A stretch of 28,896 nt of DNA. Origin: Alphaproteobacteria bacterium UBA2723 (lineage in GTDB: Bacteria; Pseudomonadota; Alphaproteobacteria; RF32; CAG-239). The position numbers and the translations under genes were made by a program. This document shows positions 7,978 to 16,038 of the stretch, piece by piece. Where the stretch lies: positions 1 through 28,896 of the forward strand of contig DEKL01000080.1 in NCBI GenBank assembly GCA_002353835.1. Direction: 5' to 3'. The notes beneath the pieces were generated by a model, which had not been told where the DNA came from, made no database searches, and saw nothing but the letters and a program-made list of their open reading frames with translations. How positions within the stretch are numbered: position 1 is the first letter of the stretch; each line of letters starts with the position of its first letter.

Positions 7978-9567
7978 TTAAAACACTTGTTCTCTCGTTG
8001 TACGCAGCTCTACTTTCGGAAAATCCTCTTTAGCCTTGTTTAAGTGCCAAGCATTACGTGCCAAAAAGACGGTTTCGCCGTCATGGTCTTGGGCAATATT
8101 GGCTTGGTTGGCATCAATAAACTTATTCAAAATATTTTTATCCTGAGAGGCAATCCAACGTGCCGTAAAATATTGTGTCGGTTCAAAGACAACCGGAATA
8201 TTAAACTCGGTACGAATACGGTCTGCCATAACTTCAAACTGTAACACACCGACCACGCCGACAATCCACTCCGAACCGATAACCGGCTTAAATACACTGG
8301 CACCGCCTTCTTCGGCAATTTGTTGTAACGCATTACCGAGGTGCTTAGATTTGAGCGGATCAAGTGCGCGTACGGATTTTAATAATTCCGGTGCAAAAGA
8401 CGGAATACCGGTAAAATGCAATTTTTCCCCTTCGGTCAATGTATCACCGATTCTGAGCTGTCCGTGGTTTGGAATACCGATAATATCACCGGCATACGCA
8501 TCTTCGGCAAGCTCACGCTCTTGCGCTAAAAACATAACCGGCGTTGCAACTTTGACCGGCTTCCCGGTACGAATTTGGCTTAACGTCATCCCGCGCTTAA
8601 AATGCCCCGAACAGATGCGCATAAAAGCAATACGGTCACGGTGTTTCGGGTCCATATTCGCCTGAATTTTAAAAATAAATCCGGTCACTTTATTTTCGTC
8701 AGCCTTCACTTCGCGCTCTGCCGCCGGTTGCGGACGCGGGGTAGGTGCAAGCGCATGCAGTCCCTCTAACACTTCTTTAACACCGAAATTGTTAATGGCA
8801 CTGCCGAAGAACACAGGGGTTAGTGCACCGGCAAGATAAAGCTCTAAATCAAATGCCGGACAAAGCTCTTTAACCATCGTCACATCTTCACGAAGTTTAG
8901 CGACGGCATGTGCCGGTAGCAGAGTGTCAAGTTTCGGGTCATCAAGCCCTTTGCAGGTTTCTATCACGCTGTTAACTTGTCCCTTATTACCGGTTTTATT
9001 CATCAAAATAAGTTGGTCATTAAGCAAATCATAACAACCTAAAAAGTCTTTTCCTGAGCCGATCGGCCAGCTTGCCGGACAAACATCAAGAGCCAATGTC
9101 TTTTCAATATCATCAAGCAACATAAACGGGTCTAGCCCCTCGCGATCCAACTTATTGATAAAAGTGATAATCGGAATGTTACGCAAGCGGCAAACTTCAA
9201 AAAGTTTCTTGGTTTGTGTCTCAATACCTTTTGCCGAGTCAATAACCATCACCGCCGAGTCCACAGCCGTTAACACACGATATGTATCCTCGGAAAAGTC
9301 CTCGTGCCCCGGAGTATCCAAAAGGTTAAATGTAATGTCTTTATATTCAAAAGTCATCACCGAAGAAGCAACGGAAATACCGCGTTCTTGCTCAACCTTC
9401 ATCCAGTCGGAGTGTGCCCGTCTGTTTTCACCGCGTGCCTTAACCGCACCTGCTTGTTGAATAGCCCCACCGAAAAGCAATAATTTTTCGGTCAAAGTTG
9501 TTTTACCGGCGTCCGGGTGCGAAATAATCGCAAAAGTTTTTCTTTTATTTATCGTATTTTCTGGCAT
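7978..9567 (-). CDS. prfC: Peptide chain release factor 3
   Basis: Ribosome-dependent translational GTPase that removes RF1/RF2 from the ribosome after peptide release. The 529 residues match the family length. The GTPase motifs are all present: P-loop SHPDAGKTTLTEK, switch I with EQERGISVASSV, DTPGHEDF, and NKLDREG. RF3-typical features follow: the insert DVCPASWPIG, the domain 2 stretch AFMRICSGHFKRGM, and the C-terminal GVVGVLQFEVMADR and QYFTARWI. RF3 is not universal in alphaproteobacteria, so its presence is informative. A promoter and a perfect inverted repeat lie just upstream of the start codon. Confidence 0.97.
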   Translation of the reverse strand: MPENTINKRKTFAIISHPDAGKTTLTEKLLLFGGAIQQAGAVKARGENRRAHSDWMKVEQERGISVASSVMTFEYKDITFNLLDTPGHEDFSEDTYRVLTAVDSAVMVIDSAKGIETQTKKLFEVCRLRNIPIITFINKLDREGLDPFMLLDDIEKTLALDVCPASWPIGSGKDFLGCYDLLNDQLILMNKTGNKGQVNSVIETCKGLDDPKLDTLLPAHAVAKLREDVTMVKELCPAFDLELYLAGALTPVFFGSAINNFGVKEVLEGLHALAPTPRPQPAAEREVKADENKVTGFIFKIQANMDPKHRDRIAFMRICSGHFKRGMTLSQIRTGKPVKVATPVMFLAQERELAEDAYAGDIIGIPNHGQLRIGDTLTEGEKLHFTGIPSFAPELLKSVRALDPLKSKHLGNALQQIAEEGGASVFKPVIGSEWIVGVVGVLQFEVMADRIRTEFNIPVVFEPTQYFTARWIASQDKNILNKFIDANQANIAQDHDGETVFLARNAWHLNKAKEDFPKVELRTTREQVF

Positions 9568-9583
9568 ATTAAACTCTAAATTA

Positions 9584-9605
9584 CGGTTATATCAAAAGTT
9601 AACCG
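9584..9605. repeat. Perfect inverted repeat between prfC promoter and start
   Basis: CGGTTA (9584-9589) and TAACCG (9600-9605) are perfect 6-base arms around a 10-base centre. On the minus strand the repeat begins two bases after the -10 box, so it covers the likely transcription start and the first bases of the prfC message. It could be an operator or an mRNA 5' hairpin. Confidence 0.45.
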
Positions 9606-9606
9606 C

Positions 9607-9634
9607 ATAATAGCGAAGAATTTTCATATTGCAA
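9607..9634 (-). promoter_or_regulatory. Promoter of prfC
   Basis: On the minus strand: TTGCAA (9634-9629), a 16-base spacer and TATTAT (9612-9607). The ATG of prfC is 40 bases further on. Confidence 0.55.
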
Positions 9635-9672
9635 GCAGAAAATAAGCACATAGTGTTGCGGAAATAATTTAT

Positions 9673-9704
9673 TTGACATTTTTAGTAAAACAGAAAAAGA
9701 TAAG
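9673..9704 (+). promoter_or_regulatory. Possible promoter of the GT-C gene
   Basis: A consensus -35 TTGACA (9673-9678) is clear. The -10 is uncertain: AAAGAT (9696-9701, 17-base spacer) or GATAAG (9699-9704, 20-base spacer). The gene starts 26 bases later. Confidence 0.4.
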
Positions 9705-9729
9705 GCAACAAAATTAAGGTATTTTCATT

Positions 9730-11379
9730 ATGGTAAAAAAGATTTTGGCACTCTTCACAAAGACAAGCACGCTGTTTTGCTTGTTGCTGGTCATTAATCT
9801 CTGTGTGATTTTGCATTGTTTTGCTGATAAGAAAGGCTTTCACTCGGATGAACAATGGTCCTATGCCCGCGCCAACAGTGCACAGGTTTATTTGGATAAG
9901 GATACGACATCATTCTTAAAAGTAAGCGAAAATGCCGAAATTTTTAATCGGTGGACGGATAATTCCGCTTTTTCCGATTATCTGACCGTTCAAAAAGACA
10001 ATAAATTCTCTTACGAAAATATCAACCATAATTTAAAATATGTTGAGCACCCGCCGTTATATTTTGTTTTAATACATACCATTACCTCATTTTTCCCGAA
10101 CAGCTTCAGCAAATGGTATGCCGGTGCTATAAATCTCGTCGCCTTTGTGCTTATTTATTTAATGCTTTTCAAACTTTCAAAACTTCTCTTAAAAGATGAT
10201 AAATTAGCGCTCTGTGTTACGGCACTTTGGGGATTTTCCGTTATCGGTGTCAGCACAATTGTTTATTTAAGAATGTATGTTTTACAAACATTGTTTTCAA
10301 TTTGTTTGTGCTATGAAATGATAAAAATTATTCAAAATAACCAAGCAACAAATAAAGAGCTTGCGTTAATATTTTTGTTTTCATTTTTAGGTATCTTTAA
10401 TCAGTATAACGCCATATTTTTCTCATTTTTTGCCACATTATTCGGCTGTTTGATATTTTTACGGCGGAAAAACCATAAATTGATGTTTAAGCTTGCCTGC
10501 GTCATGCTTTTAAGTGTAATAATGCTTTTTGTTATTTATCCGCAAGCTTATGAGGTTTTATTTGATTCATGGCGTGCAAAACAAGTTCTTTCCAATCTGA
10601 CCTATACCAACAAACCCGAACAGACAACGTTAATGGAAATTATTTTTGCGGCAGATATAAGGCTATCTAACATTATCCCGATTATATCCGAACAACTGTT
10701 TGCCTTTAATCATACCGATACAAAAATAGTCATTTTCGGGCTTATTATCGGTATAGTCGCGAGCATTTATTTAAGACCGGAAATCAGTGCGGCTACAAAA
10801 TGGTTATTAGGCGTGTTCATATTTTATCAGATATTTTTATTATCCATGCCCTATATGCATATCTTTCACAGTCGTTACTATATGAGCACTATGCCGCTTT
10901 TTGCATTGTTTAGCATTATGATATTAAGCACATCTTTAAGTAAACTCGGTAAAAACAAGATGACAGCCGTAATAGTCTTGCTGGTTGCGGTTAATTCTTT
11001 GTGTTTTGATTTTAAGGAAAAAAGTCCGTACGCCTTCAGATGGGAAAAAGCTGAGCAGACGGTATATGATGAAATAAAAGCTAAAAAAGTCTTTATAGAT
11101 AATGGTCAATCTTTCATTTGGTTACATTCAATGGTCTATTATTTGGCCAATGCCGACAAAGTCTTTATTACCAAAAATATTTGTGATGATGTAGTTATCA
11201 AAAACATCCTAAAAACGAAAGATCCGATAATATTTACCTATGCTTCTTATATTCCGAAGACTAACGGGTATCAAGAGATAAAATGCTTAAAAGATATAGG
11301 GATTGATTATGAAACAACCGTTTGTCCCAGCCAGCATTGCTATGATGTATGGAAAAAGCACGAGAATAATTTAAAATAA
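9730..11379 (+). CDS. Polytopic GT-C type glycosyltransferase-like membrane protein
   Basis: A 549-residue membrane protein with a short cytoplasmic start, one hydrophobic segment (about 12-31), a large first external loop, then about ten further hydrophobic segments, and a soluble C-terminal domain from about residue 450. The first loop begins GFHSDEQWSYA (D40, E41), the acidic pair that GT-C enzymes of the ArnT/PMT/RgtA group use to handle a polyprenyl-phosphate-linked sugar; HPPLYF further on also fits this group. Such enzymes move a sugar onto lipid A, a glycan or a protein outside the cytoplasmic membrane. Donor and acceptor cannot be read from sequence. It stands alone, with its own promoter, divergent from prfC. 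Confidence 0.82.
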   Translation: MVKKILALFTKTSTLFCLLLVINLCVILHCFADKKGFHSDEQWSYARANSAQVYLDKDTTSFLKVSENAEIFNRWTDNSAFSDYLTVQKDNKFSYENINHNLKYVEHPPLYFVLIHTITSFFPNSFSKWYAGAINLVAFVLIYLMLFKLSKLLLKDDKLALCVTALWGFSVIGVSTIVYLRMYVLQTLFSICLCYEMIKIIQNNQATNKELALIFLFSFLGIFNQYNAIFFSFFATLFGCLIFLRRKNHKLMFKLACVMLLSVIMLFVIYPQAYEVLFDSWRAKQVLSNLTYTNKPEQTTLMEIIFAADIRLSNIIPIISEQLFAFNHTDTKIVIFGLIIGIVASIYLRPEISAATKWLLGVFIFYQIFLLSMPYMHIFHSRYYMSTMPLFALFSIMILSTSLSKLGKNKMTAVIVLLVAVNSLCFDFKEKSPYAFRWEKAEQTVYDEIKAKKVFIDNGQSFIWLHSMVYYLANADKVFITKNICDDVVIKNILKTKDPIIFTYASYIPKTNGYQEIKCLKDIGIDYETTVCPSQHCYDVWKKHENNLK

Positions 11380-11392
11380 GACCAGATTCTTC

Positions 11393-11420
11393 TTGACTCT
11401 TATAAAATATTTTCTATATT
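11393..11420 (+). promoter_or_regulatory. Promoter of the ffh-rpsP-rimM-trmD-rplS operon
   Basis: TTGACT (11393-11398), a 16-base spacer and TATATT (11415-11420). Transcription should start near 11427, giving a leader of about 110 bases before ffh. Confidence 0.65.
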
Positions 11421-11427
11421 AAGCCTA

Positions 11428-11504
11428 AATTTTGATAACAAAATTAACACTCTACGGAGTGCCGTCAGTCAGCGAGGGTTCGCACACTGGCGCAAATTTT
11501 TTTT
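11428..11504 (+). promoter_or_regulatory. Structured leader / possible attenuator ahead of ffh
   Basis: Three hairpins are visible. P0: AATTTTG and CAAAATT, perfect 7-base arms (11428-11445) at the expected transcript start. P1: CACTC-TACG-GAGTG (11448-11461), a stem capped by a UNCG tetraloop closed by C-G. P2: GTGCC (11459-11463) with GGCGC (11489-11493), enclosing AGT/ACT and GCGA-GGGT-TCGC, followed three bases later by eight T (11497-11504). P2 plus the T-run looks like an intrinsic terminator, and its outer strand uses GTG of P1, so P1 and full P2 exclude each other. I do not recognise it as a known riboswitch. It could instead be a leftover terminator for the upstream gene. Confidence 0.5.
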
Positions 11505-11536
11505 ATCAAAAGGGTATAAAAATAACAGGAAAACAA

Positions 11537-12922
11537 ATGTTTGACGGATTAACAAATAAACTGAGCGGTATCTTTAGCAAATTAGGTTCGCGCGGTATCA
11601 TCAAAGAGCAAGACATTGAAGAAGGTCTTCGCGAGATTCGTTTAGCGTTGCTGGAAGCTGACGTTTCCCTTCCTGTTGTTAAAGATTTTATGGCAAAAGT
11701 TAAAGAAAAAGCCCTGGGCGAAAAAGTTATAAAATCCATCCGTCCTGACCAACAGCTTGTTAAAATCGTTTATGATGAGCTGGTTAATTTGCTCGGTGCG
11801 GATGAAGATACAAGTCTGAATTTTAAGGCAGTACCGCCGGCAGTGATCTTAATGGTTGGCCTGCAAGGTTCCGGTAAAACGACAACTTCTGCCAAAATTG
11901 CCCTCAAGTTAAAGAAAAATAAGCGTGTGTTGATGGCCTCATTAGACGTTTATCGTCCGGCGGCACAAGAGCAATTAGCACAACTAGGTGCGCAAACCGG
12001 CATTGATGTTTTGCCGATTGTTAAAGGCGAAAAGCCGTTAGAGATTACCAAGCGCGCCATAGCCTATGGGCAAAAAGGTCTTTATGATGTGTTGATTTTG
12101 GATACTGCCGGTCGTTTGCAGATAGATGAAGTTTTAATGGATGAGGTTGCTGCCGTTAAAAAGCTTGCTAACCCGACAGAAACTTTATTGGTGGCAGATG
12201 CACTTATCGGTCAGGAAGCCTGCAATGTCGCCAAAGAATTTAACGAAAAAGTCGGCATTACCGGTCTTGTTTTAACCAGAATAGACGGTTCGTCTCGTGC
12301 CGGTGCGGCATTATCCATGAAGATGATTTCCGGCGCACCGTTAAAATTTTTAGGTACCGGCGAAAAGGTTGAGGATATAGAAGAATTCCATGCAGATCGT
12401 CTGGCCGGTCGTATTTTGGATAAAGGTGATGTTGTTTCTTTGGTTGAAAAAGCGGTTGAAAACATAGATCGCGAAGAAACCGAGAAAATGGCTCAAAAGA
12501 TGATGAAAGGTCATTTTGATTTGAATGATATGTTAAATCAAATGCGCCAGATGAAGAAATTAGGTTCAATGTCCGGAATTATGGGAATGTTGCCCGGTCT
12601 TGCCAAGTATAAAGAGCAGATAGAGTCTGTTGACGCAGACAGCATTATGAGAAAGCAGGAAGCGATAATTCTATCCATGACCAAAGGGGAACGTCGCAAT
12701 CCGGATATAATCAAGGCCTCGCGCAAAAAAAGAATTGCGGCGGGTGCCGGTGTAGAAGTTCATGAAGTTAACAAGTTGCTTAAATCCTATGAGCAAATGT
12801 CAACTATGATGAAGCAGATGAGAAAGATGGGCGGGCTTGGTTCGCTTGCTTCTCATTTTATGAAAAAAAATCCGTTAGGGGGCATGCCCTTTGGCGGGTT
12901 AAACAACAAATTTCCGTTTTAA
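11537..12922 (+). CDS. ffh: Signal recognition particle protein Ffh
   Basis: GTPase of the signal recognition particle, which with 4.5S RNA targets nascent inner-membrane proteins to FtsY and the Sec translocon. From ATG 11537 the protein has 461 residues, the family length; the conserved N-terminus MFDGLTNKLSGIFSKL and a GG-containing site ten bases upstream fix this start, while the 35 codons open upstream are leader RNA. N domain about 1-90. G domain: GLQGSGKTTTSAK (P-loop near residue 111), DTAGRL, TRIDGSSRAG, GTGEKVEDIEEF. The methionine-rich M domain (MNQMRQMKKLG...GMLPGL, then QMSTMMKQMRKMGG) is complete. The order ffh-rpsP-rimM-trmD-rplS is conserved in alphaproteobacteria. Confidence 0.97.
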   Translation: MFDGLTNKLSGIFSKLGSRGIIKEQDIEEGLREIRLALLEADVSLPVVKDFMAKVKEKALGEKVIKSIRPDQQLVKIVYDELVNLLGADEDTSLNFKAVPPAVILMVGLQGSGKTTTSAKIALKLKKNKRVLMASLDVYRPAAQEQLAQLGAQTGIDVLPIVKGEKPLEITKRAIAYGQKGLYDVLILDTAGRLQIDEVLMDEVAAVKKLANPTETLLVADALIGQEACNVAKEFNEKVGITGLVLTRIDGSSRAGAALSMKMISGAPLKFLGTGEKVEDIEEFHADRLAGRILDKGDVVSLVEKAVENIDREETEKMAQKMMKGHFDLNDMLNQMRQMKKLGSMSGIMGMLPGLAKYKEQIESVDADSIMRKQEAIILSMTKGERRNPDIIKASRKKRIAAGAGVEVHEVNKLLKSYEQMSTMMKQMRKMGGLGSLASHFMKKNPLGGMPFGGLNNKFPF

Positions 12923-12960
12923 GCGGAACAAACGAAACAAAATAACTGGAAAGGAAAAAA

Positions 12961-13374
12961 ATGACAGTTCGTATTAGACTTTCTCGCGGTGGATCAAAGA
13001 AGCACCCATACTATCGTGTTGTAGCTGCTGACCAAAGAGCTCCTCGTGACGGTAGATTCATTGAAAAATTGGGTTCTTACAATCCGTTATTACCGCAAGA
13101 TCATCAGGAAAGATTAGTTCTTGATGTAGAAAAAGTAAAAACTTGGTTGCAAAAGGGCGCTCAGCCGACAGAAAGATTACAAAAGTTATTCTCTAACTTA
13201 GGTCTTTGCTCTGCCCCGGCAATGCGCGAACAACCGAAGAAGTCTGCTCCTAAGGCAAAAGCTCTGGAGAGAATTAAAGAAAAAGAAGAAAAAGCAAAAG
13301 CCGCCGCTGAGGCAAAAGCTGCTGCAGAAGCTGAAGCAAAAGCTGCCGCAGAAGAAGCACCGGCAGAAGCTTAA
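12961..13374 (+). CDS. rpsP: 30S ribosomal protein S16
   Basis: Small-subunit protein that binds 16S rRNA early in assembly. The conserved core [42 protein letters not shown] region is intact (no residue changed at the RGG/PYYRVV signature). The protein is 137 residues, about 50 longer than the E. coli form, because of a Lys/Ala/Glu-rich C-terminal tail from about residue 90; such tails are common in alphaproteobacteria and are probably helical and solvent-exposed. Preceded by GGAAAGGAAAAAA as ribosome-binding site. Second gene of the operon. Confidence 0.97.
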   Translation: MTVRIRLSRGGSKKHPYYRVVAADQRAPRDGRFIEKLGSYNPLLPQDHQERLVLDVEKVKTWLQKGAQPTERLQKLFSNLGLCSAPAMREQPKKSAPKAKALERIKEKEEKAKAAAEAKAAAEAEAKAAAEEAPAEA

Positions 13375-13421
13375 TCTTTTTACTTATTATCATTTTAAGT
13401 TTATGTTACAGCAGGTAACCA

Positions 13422-13955
13422 ATGAGTGAAAAAAAGGTTTGTTTAGGTAAGATAGTCGGTGTACACGGCATAAAAGGCGAAGTTAAAGTCAAAAGCTTTA
13501 CCGCGGTTGACAAAGATATTGCTTCTTATGGCACGCTGACTGATAAGAATGATAAACAAGCTTTAGATATCAAAGTTACCGGACATTCTAAAGATTTGCT
13601 CCGTATCAAGATTAAAGGTATTGATGACCGCACAACGGCAGAAACCTTAATCGGAACAGAGCTTTACGCGAAGCGCGGTGTTCTGCCTGAGCTCAAAGAC
13701 GAAGAAGTTTATTATGAAACGGATTTGGTGGGCTTAAAAGTGCTTGATGAACAAAAAAACGAAGTTGCCAAGGTTATCGGGTTTTATAATTTCGGTGCCG
13801 GCGATATTTTAGAAATCAAGTTAAAAAGCGGTAATGCCGAGATGCTTCCCTTTAACAAAGGCTATGTGCCGGAGATAAATCTTAAGGAAGGCTATATTAT
13901 TGTTGCGTCAACCGGAATGGTTTTTCTTGAAGAAGAGGGTTCTCTTAAATGTTAG
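13422..13955 (+). CDS. rimM: 16S rRNA processing protein RimM
   Basis: Assembly factor for the 30S head, acting with S19 during 16S rRNA maturation. The 177 residues have the two expected beta-barrel parts: an N-terminal domain beginning VCLGKIVGVHGIKGEVKVKSF, which is the RimM signature, and a C-terminal PRC-barrel starting EVYYETDLVGLKVLD and running through NFGAGDILEI and the EMLPFNKGYV motif. Weak ribosome-binding site GCAGGTAACC. The end overlaps trmD by seven bases, so translation is coupled, as usual for this operon. Confidence 0.96.
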   Translation: MSEKKVCLGKIVGVHGIKGEVKVKSFTAVDKDIASYGTLTDKNDKQALDIKVTGHSKDLLRIKIKGIDDRTTAETLIGTELYAKRGVLPELKDEEVYYETDLVGLKVLDEQKNEVAKVIGFYNFGAGDILEIKLKSGNAEMLPFNKGYVPEINLKEGYIIVASTGMVFLEEEGSLKC

Positions 13956-14641
13956 ACGTCAAGGTGTTAACCATATTTCCCGAATTATTTCCGGGTTTTT
14001 TAGGTGCCTCGCTGACGGGCAAAGCATTGGAAGAGAAAAAATGGCAATTAACGGCAATAAACATCAGAGATTATGCATTAGACAAGCATAAATCTGTGGA
14101 TGATACGCCCTGTGGCGGCGGTGCCGGGATGATTATGCGGCCGGACGTTTTAAGCCGAGCGATAGAAGCAAATCATCACAGCGGCAAGATTATATACATG
14201 TCGCCCAAAGGTCTGCCGTTAACACAGAAAAAAGTCCGTGAGCTCTCTTTAGAAGAAGAATTGACAATCATCTGCGGCCGCTTTGAGGGGATAGATGAGC
14301 GCGTCATAGAAGCTTATGACATAGAAGAAATAAGCATCGGCGATTACATCTTAACCGGCGGCGAGCAAGCAGCCCAAATTATGTTGGATGCGGTGGTAAG
14401 GTTACTCCCCGGTGTTTTGGGAAACGAGGAATCTTTAGCAGATGAGAGTTTTGAAAATTATCTTTTGGAATACCCGCAATACACTCGGCCGATAGAATGG
14501 CAGGGGCGGGAAGTGCCGGAAGTTTTGCTTTCCGGTCATCATCAAAAGATAGCCGAATGGCGCAGAGATAAAGCAGAAGCTGTAACAAGAGCCAAACGAC
14601 CTGATTTATTTAAGATTTATCTTGATTCTAAAAATAGTTAG
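13949..14641 (+). CDS. trmD: tRNA (guanine-N1-)-methyltransferase TrmD
   Basis: SPOUT-class methyltransferase that makes m1G37 in tRNAs reading CNN codons, preventing +1 frameshifting. The 230 residues show the knotted SAM-binding fold: GGGAGMIMRPDVL, CGRFEGIDERVIE and EISIGDYILTGGEQAA. The C-terminal half with YTRPIEWQGREVPEVLLSGHH is the tRNA-binding domain. A substrate for it, tRNA-Pro(CGG) with G37, is encoded in this same window. ATG 13949 overlaps the rimM end and begins the conserved MLDVKVLTIFPELF. Confidence 0.97.
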   Translation: MLDVKVLTIFPELFPGFLGASLTGKALEEKKWQLTAINIRDYALDKHKSVDDTPCGGGAGMIMRPDVLSRAIEANHHSGKIIYMSPKGLPLTQKKVRELSLEEELTIICGRFEGIDERVIEAYDIEEISIGDYILTGGEQAAQIMLDAVVRLLPGVLGNEESLADESFENYLLEYPQYTRPIEWQGREVPEVLLSGHHQKIAEWRRDKAEAVTRAKRPDLFKIYLDSKNS

Positions 14642-14679
14642 GTGTATAAAGTATCAAATTTTATAAAAAGGTAAAACTG

Positions 14680-15063
14680 ATGAACATTATAGAAAATATT
14701 GAAAAAGAGCAAGTTGCCAAGTTGACAGACGGTAAAAATATACCTGATTTCAAAGCCGGTGACACCCTTAAAGTTCACACCAAAGTTAAAGAAGGTGATC
14801 GTGAGCGTATTCAAATTTATGAAGGCGTTTGCATTGCCCGTAAGAATGATGGTTTGAATTCTTCATTCACAGTTCGTAAGATTTCCTTCGGTGAAGGCGT
14901 AGAACGTGTATTCCCGTTGTATTCTCCGAACGTTGCGAAGATTGAAGTAACCCGTATCGGTAAAGTAAGAAGAGCAAAATTATACTTCTTGCGTGCTTTG
15001 CGCGGTCGTTCTGCACGTATTGCGGATGACTTGTCTGCACAAGCTAAAGCCAACAAAGAATAG
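14680..15063 (+). CDS. rplS: 50S ribosomal protein L19
   Basis: Large-subunit protein at the 30S-50S interface. The 127 residues contain the family core: [58 protein letters not shown] and [10 protein letters not shown]. Ribosome-binding site AAAAGGTAAAACTG. Last gene of the ffh operon, followed by a strong terminator. Confidence 0.97.
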   Translation: MNIIENIEKEQVAKLTDGKNIPDFKAGDTLKVHTKVKEGDRERIQIYEGVCIARKNDGLNSSFTVRKISFGEGVERVFPLYSPNVAKIEVTRIGKVRRAKLYFLRALRGRSARIADDLSAQAKANKE

Positions 15064-15084
15064 GGCATAGCTCATAGGTAAAAT

Positions 15085-15119
15085 AAAAACCCCGTGCCGT
15101 TTTCAAGCACGGGGTTTTT
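15085..15119. terminator. Bidirectional Rho-independent terminator after rplS
   Basis: AAAAACCCCGTGC (15085-15097) pairs perfectly with GCACGGGGTTTTT (15107-15119) over a 9-base loop. The flanking A and T runs let it work on both strands: for rplS on plus and for the repeat protein ending at 15131 on minus. Confidence 0.93.
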
Positions 15120-15130
15120 TATTGATAAAG

Positions 15131-15412
15131 TCATCTGAGCTGAAGAATGAGCGCCTTCGTTGCCTCCAAGCAAAGCTTATACCTTTCAGCGTAGATGAGC
15201 AAGATTTCCTTGTTACGTAATTCAGCCAGAGCAATCTGCGCTTCCTCACACAAGACAAAACGACTAACATACTCTTTGAGCAGAGCCTGATCTTGTCTTT
15301 TTACAAGAGCAACTTGTGCTTCGTGGCACAAGAACGTTCTTTGCAAGAACTCCTTAAATTCCGCAAGCGTTGCCGTCTGGGCAATCTTGACTTCCAATTC
15401 CGGATCGTGCAT
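15131..15412 (-). CDS. Small helical protein built of 26-residue repeats
   Basis: A 93-residue protein made almost wholly of a repeat. The pair LC falls at residues 28, 54 and 80, exactly 26 apart. The unit is roughly LCxEAQxALxxxxxxxLLxxYxxRxx (for example LCHEAQVALVKRQDQALLKEY, then LCEEAQIALAELRNKEILLIY). A partial first unit without LC fills the N-terminus. Two helices per unit are likely, so a small solenoid, perhaps for protein binding. I know no function for it. No signal peptide. The ribosome-binding site is weak (AAGAA). It lies 42 bases after the nucleotidyltransferase gene on the same strand and shares the terminator at 15085-15119, so the two probably form an operon. Confidence 0.75.
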   Translation of the reverse strand: MHDPELEVKIAQTATLAEFKEFLQRTFLCHEAQVALVKRQDQALLKEYVSRFVLCEEAQIALAELRNKEILLIYAERYKLCLEATKALILQLR

Positions 15413-15454
15413 AATTCTTAAAAATTAAATGATATACTAAAAATAATGTGAAAC

Positions 15455-15871
15455 TTACTTTTTAAGTTCTTGGCGGATAGCCGTTGTTGAGCGAGCCGGT
15501 AACAAATCTTTAGGAACACGGTTAGAAACGATATAGCGAATACCGAGCGCCTCAACGGCCTGTCTTTTTTGTTCACTATCTCCGTCTGAATTAACAAAGA
15601 AGATATCCGGCTTAATTTGTTTTAATTCTTCCATAAAATCAAGCTTGCCCGAACCCTTAGCCACAAAAGCCTGATGCACATTACGAAGTGAAGAAACTAA
15701 ATAAAGTCTTTCACTTTCGTTATAAAGGGTGGGGCGGTGTTTCAATTCTTCCACAGTTTTATCCGAGCCGATGGAAACGTACAAGTCCCCATACTGCGAA
15801 GCCTCCTCAAAAAAGCGCACATGCCCGCTGTGTAAAACATCAAAACAGCCTGAAACAAAGACCTTAGGCAT
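15455..15871 (-). CDS. Cytidylyltransferase-like nucleotidyltransferase (TagD/HldE-C type)
   Basis: A 138-residue single-domain nucleotidyltransferase. It has the family's nucleotide-binding motif HSGH (residues 14-17) in VFVSGCFDVLHSGHVRFFEEA, and near the C-terminus RSTTAIR (127-133) in place of the usual ISSTxIR. Relatives make CDP-glycerol (TagD) or activate heptose phosphate for LPS (the C-terminal half of HldE/RfaE), or handle other alcohol phosphates; the substrate is not clear here. ATG 15871 is chosen because AAGGGA lies six bases upstream; a TTG two codons earlier is less likely. It diverges from the glycosyltransferase operon at 16039, so a role in making a surface-glycan precursor is plausible but inferred. 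Confidence 0.86.
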   Translation of the reverse strand: MPKVFVSGCFDVLHSGHVRFFEEASQYGDLYVSIGSDKTVEELKHRPTLYNESERLYLVSSLRNVHQAFVAKGSGKLDFMEELKQIKPDIFFVNSDGDSEQKRQAVEALGIRYIVSNRVPKDLLPARSTTAIRQELKK

Positions 15872-15914
15872 AATCAATCCCTTATTAAATCATTATCCTT
15901 TAACATACCCGCCG

Positions 15915-15942
15915 ATTATAAGGGGGAAAATTGTAAAGTAAA
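15915..15942 (-). promoter_or_regulatory. Promoter of the nucleotidyltransferase gene
   Basis: On the minus strand: TTTACT (15942-15937), a 16-base spacer and a consensus TATAAT (15920-15915), 43 bases before the start codon. Confidence 0.55.
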
Positions 15943-15983
15943 GCATTTTTTTGATGTAGAAAAAACAGAAAATTAAATTGCTC

Positions 15984-16014
15984 TTACAATAAAATTCTGC
16001 TACCTCATTATAAA
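15984..16014 (+). promoter_or_regulatory. Possible promoter of the glycosyltransferase operon
   Basis: TTACAA (15984-15989) and TATAAA (16009-16014) are separated by 19 bases, longer than ideal. The operon's first ATG is 24 bases beyond. No better pair is visible. Confidence 0.3.
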
Positions 16015-16038
16015 GAAACAGATAAACAAAGGTACAAT

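Noticed and set aside
7968..7989. Inverted repeat CAAGTG/CACTTG between the ends of the nuclease-like gene and prfC
   Set aside because: Only six pairs, a 10-base loop and no T-run on either strand; too weak to call a terminator.
11432..11536. N-terminal extension of Ffh by 35 codons
   Set aside because: The stretch is the structured leader, starts with a non-ATG codon next to the promoter, and Ffh normally begins at MFDGLTNKL.
15061..15130. A small gene between rplS and the repeat protein
   Set aside because: The gap is filled by the bidirectional terminator; no open frame of note.
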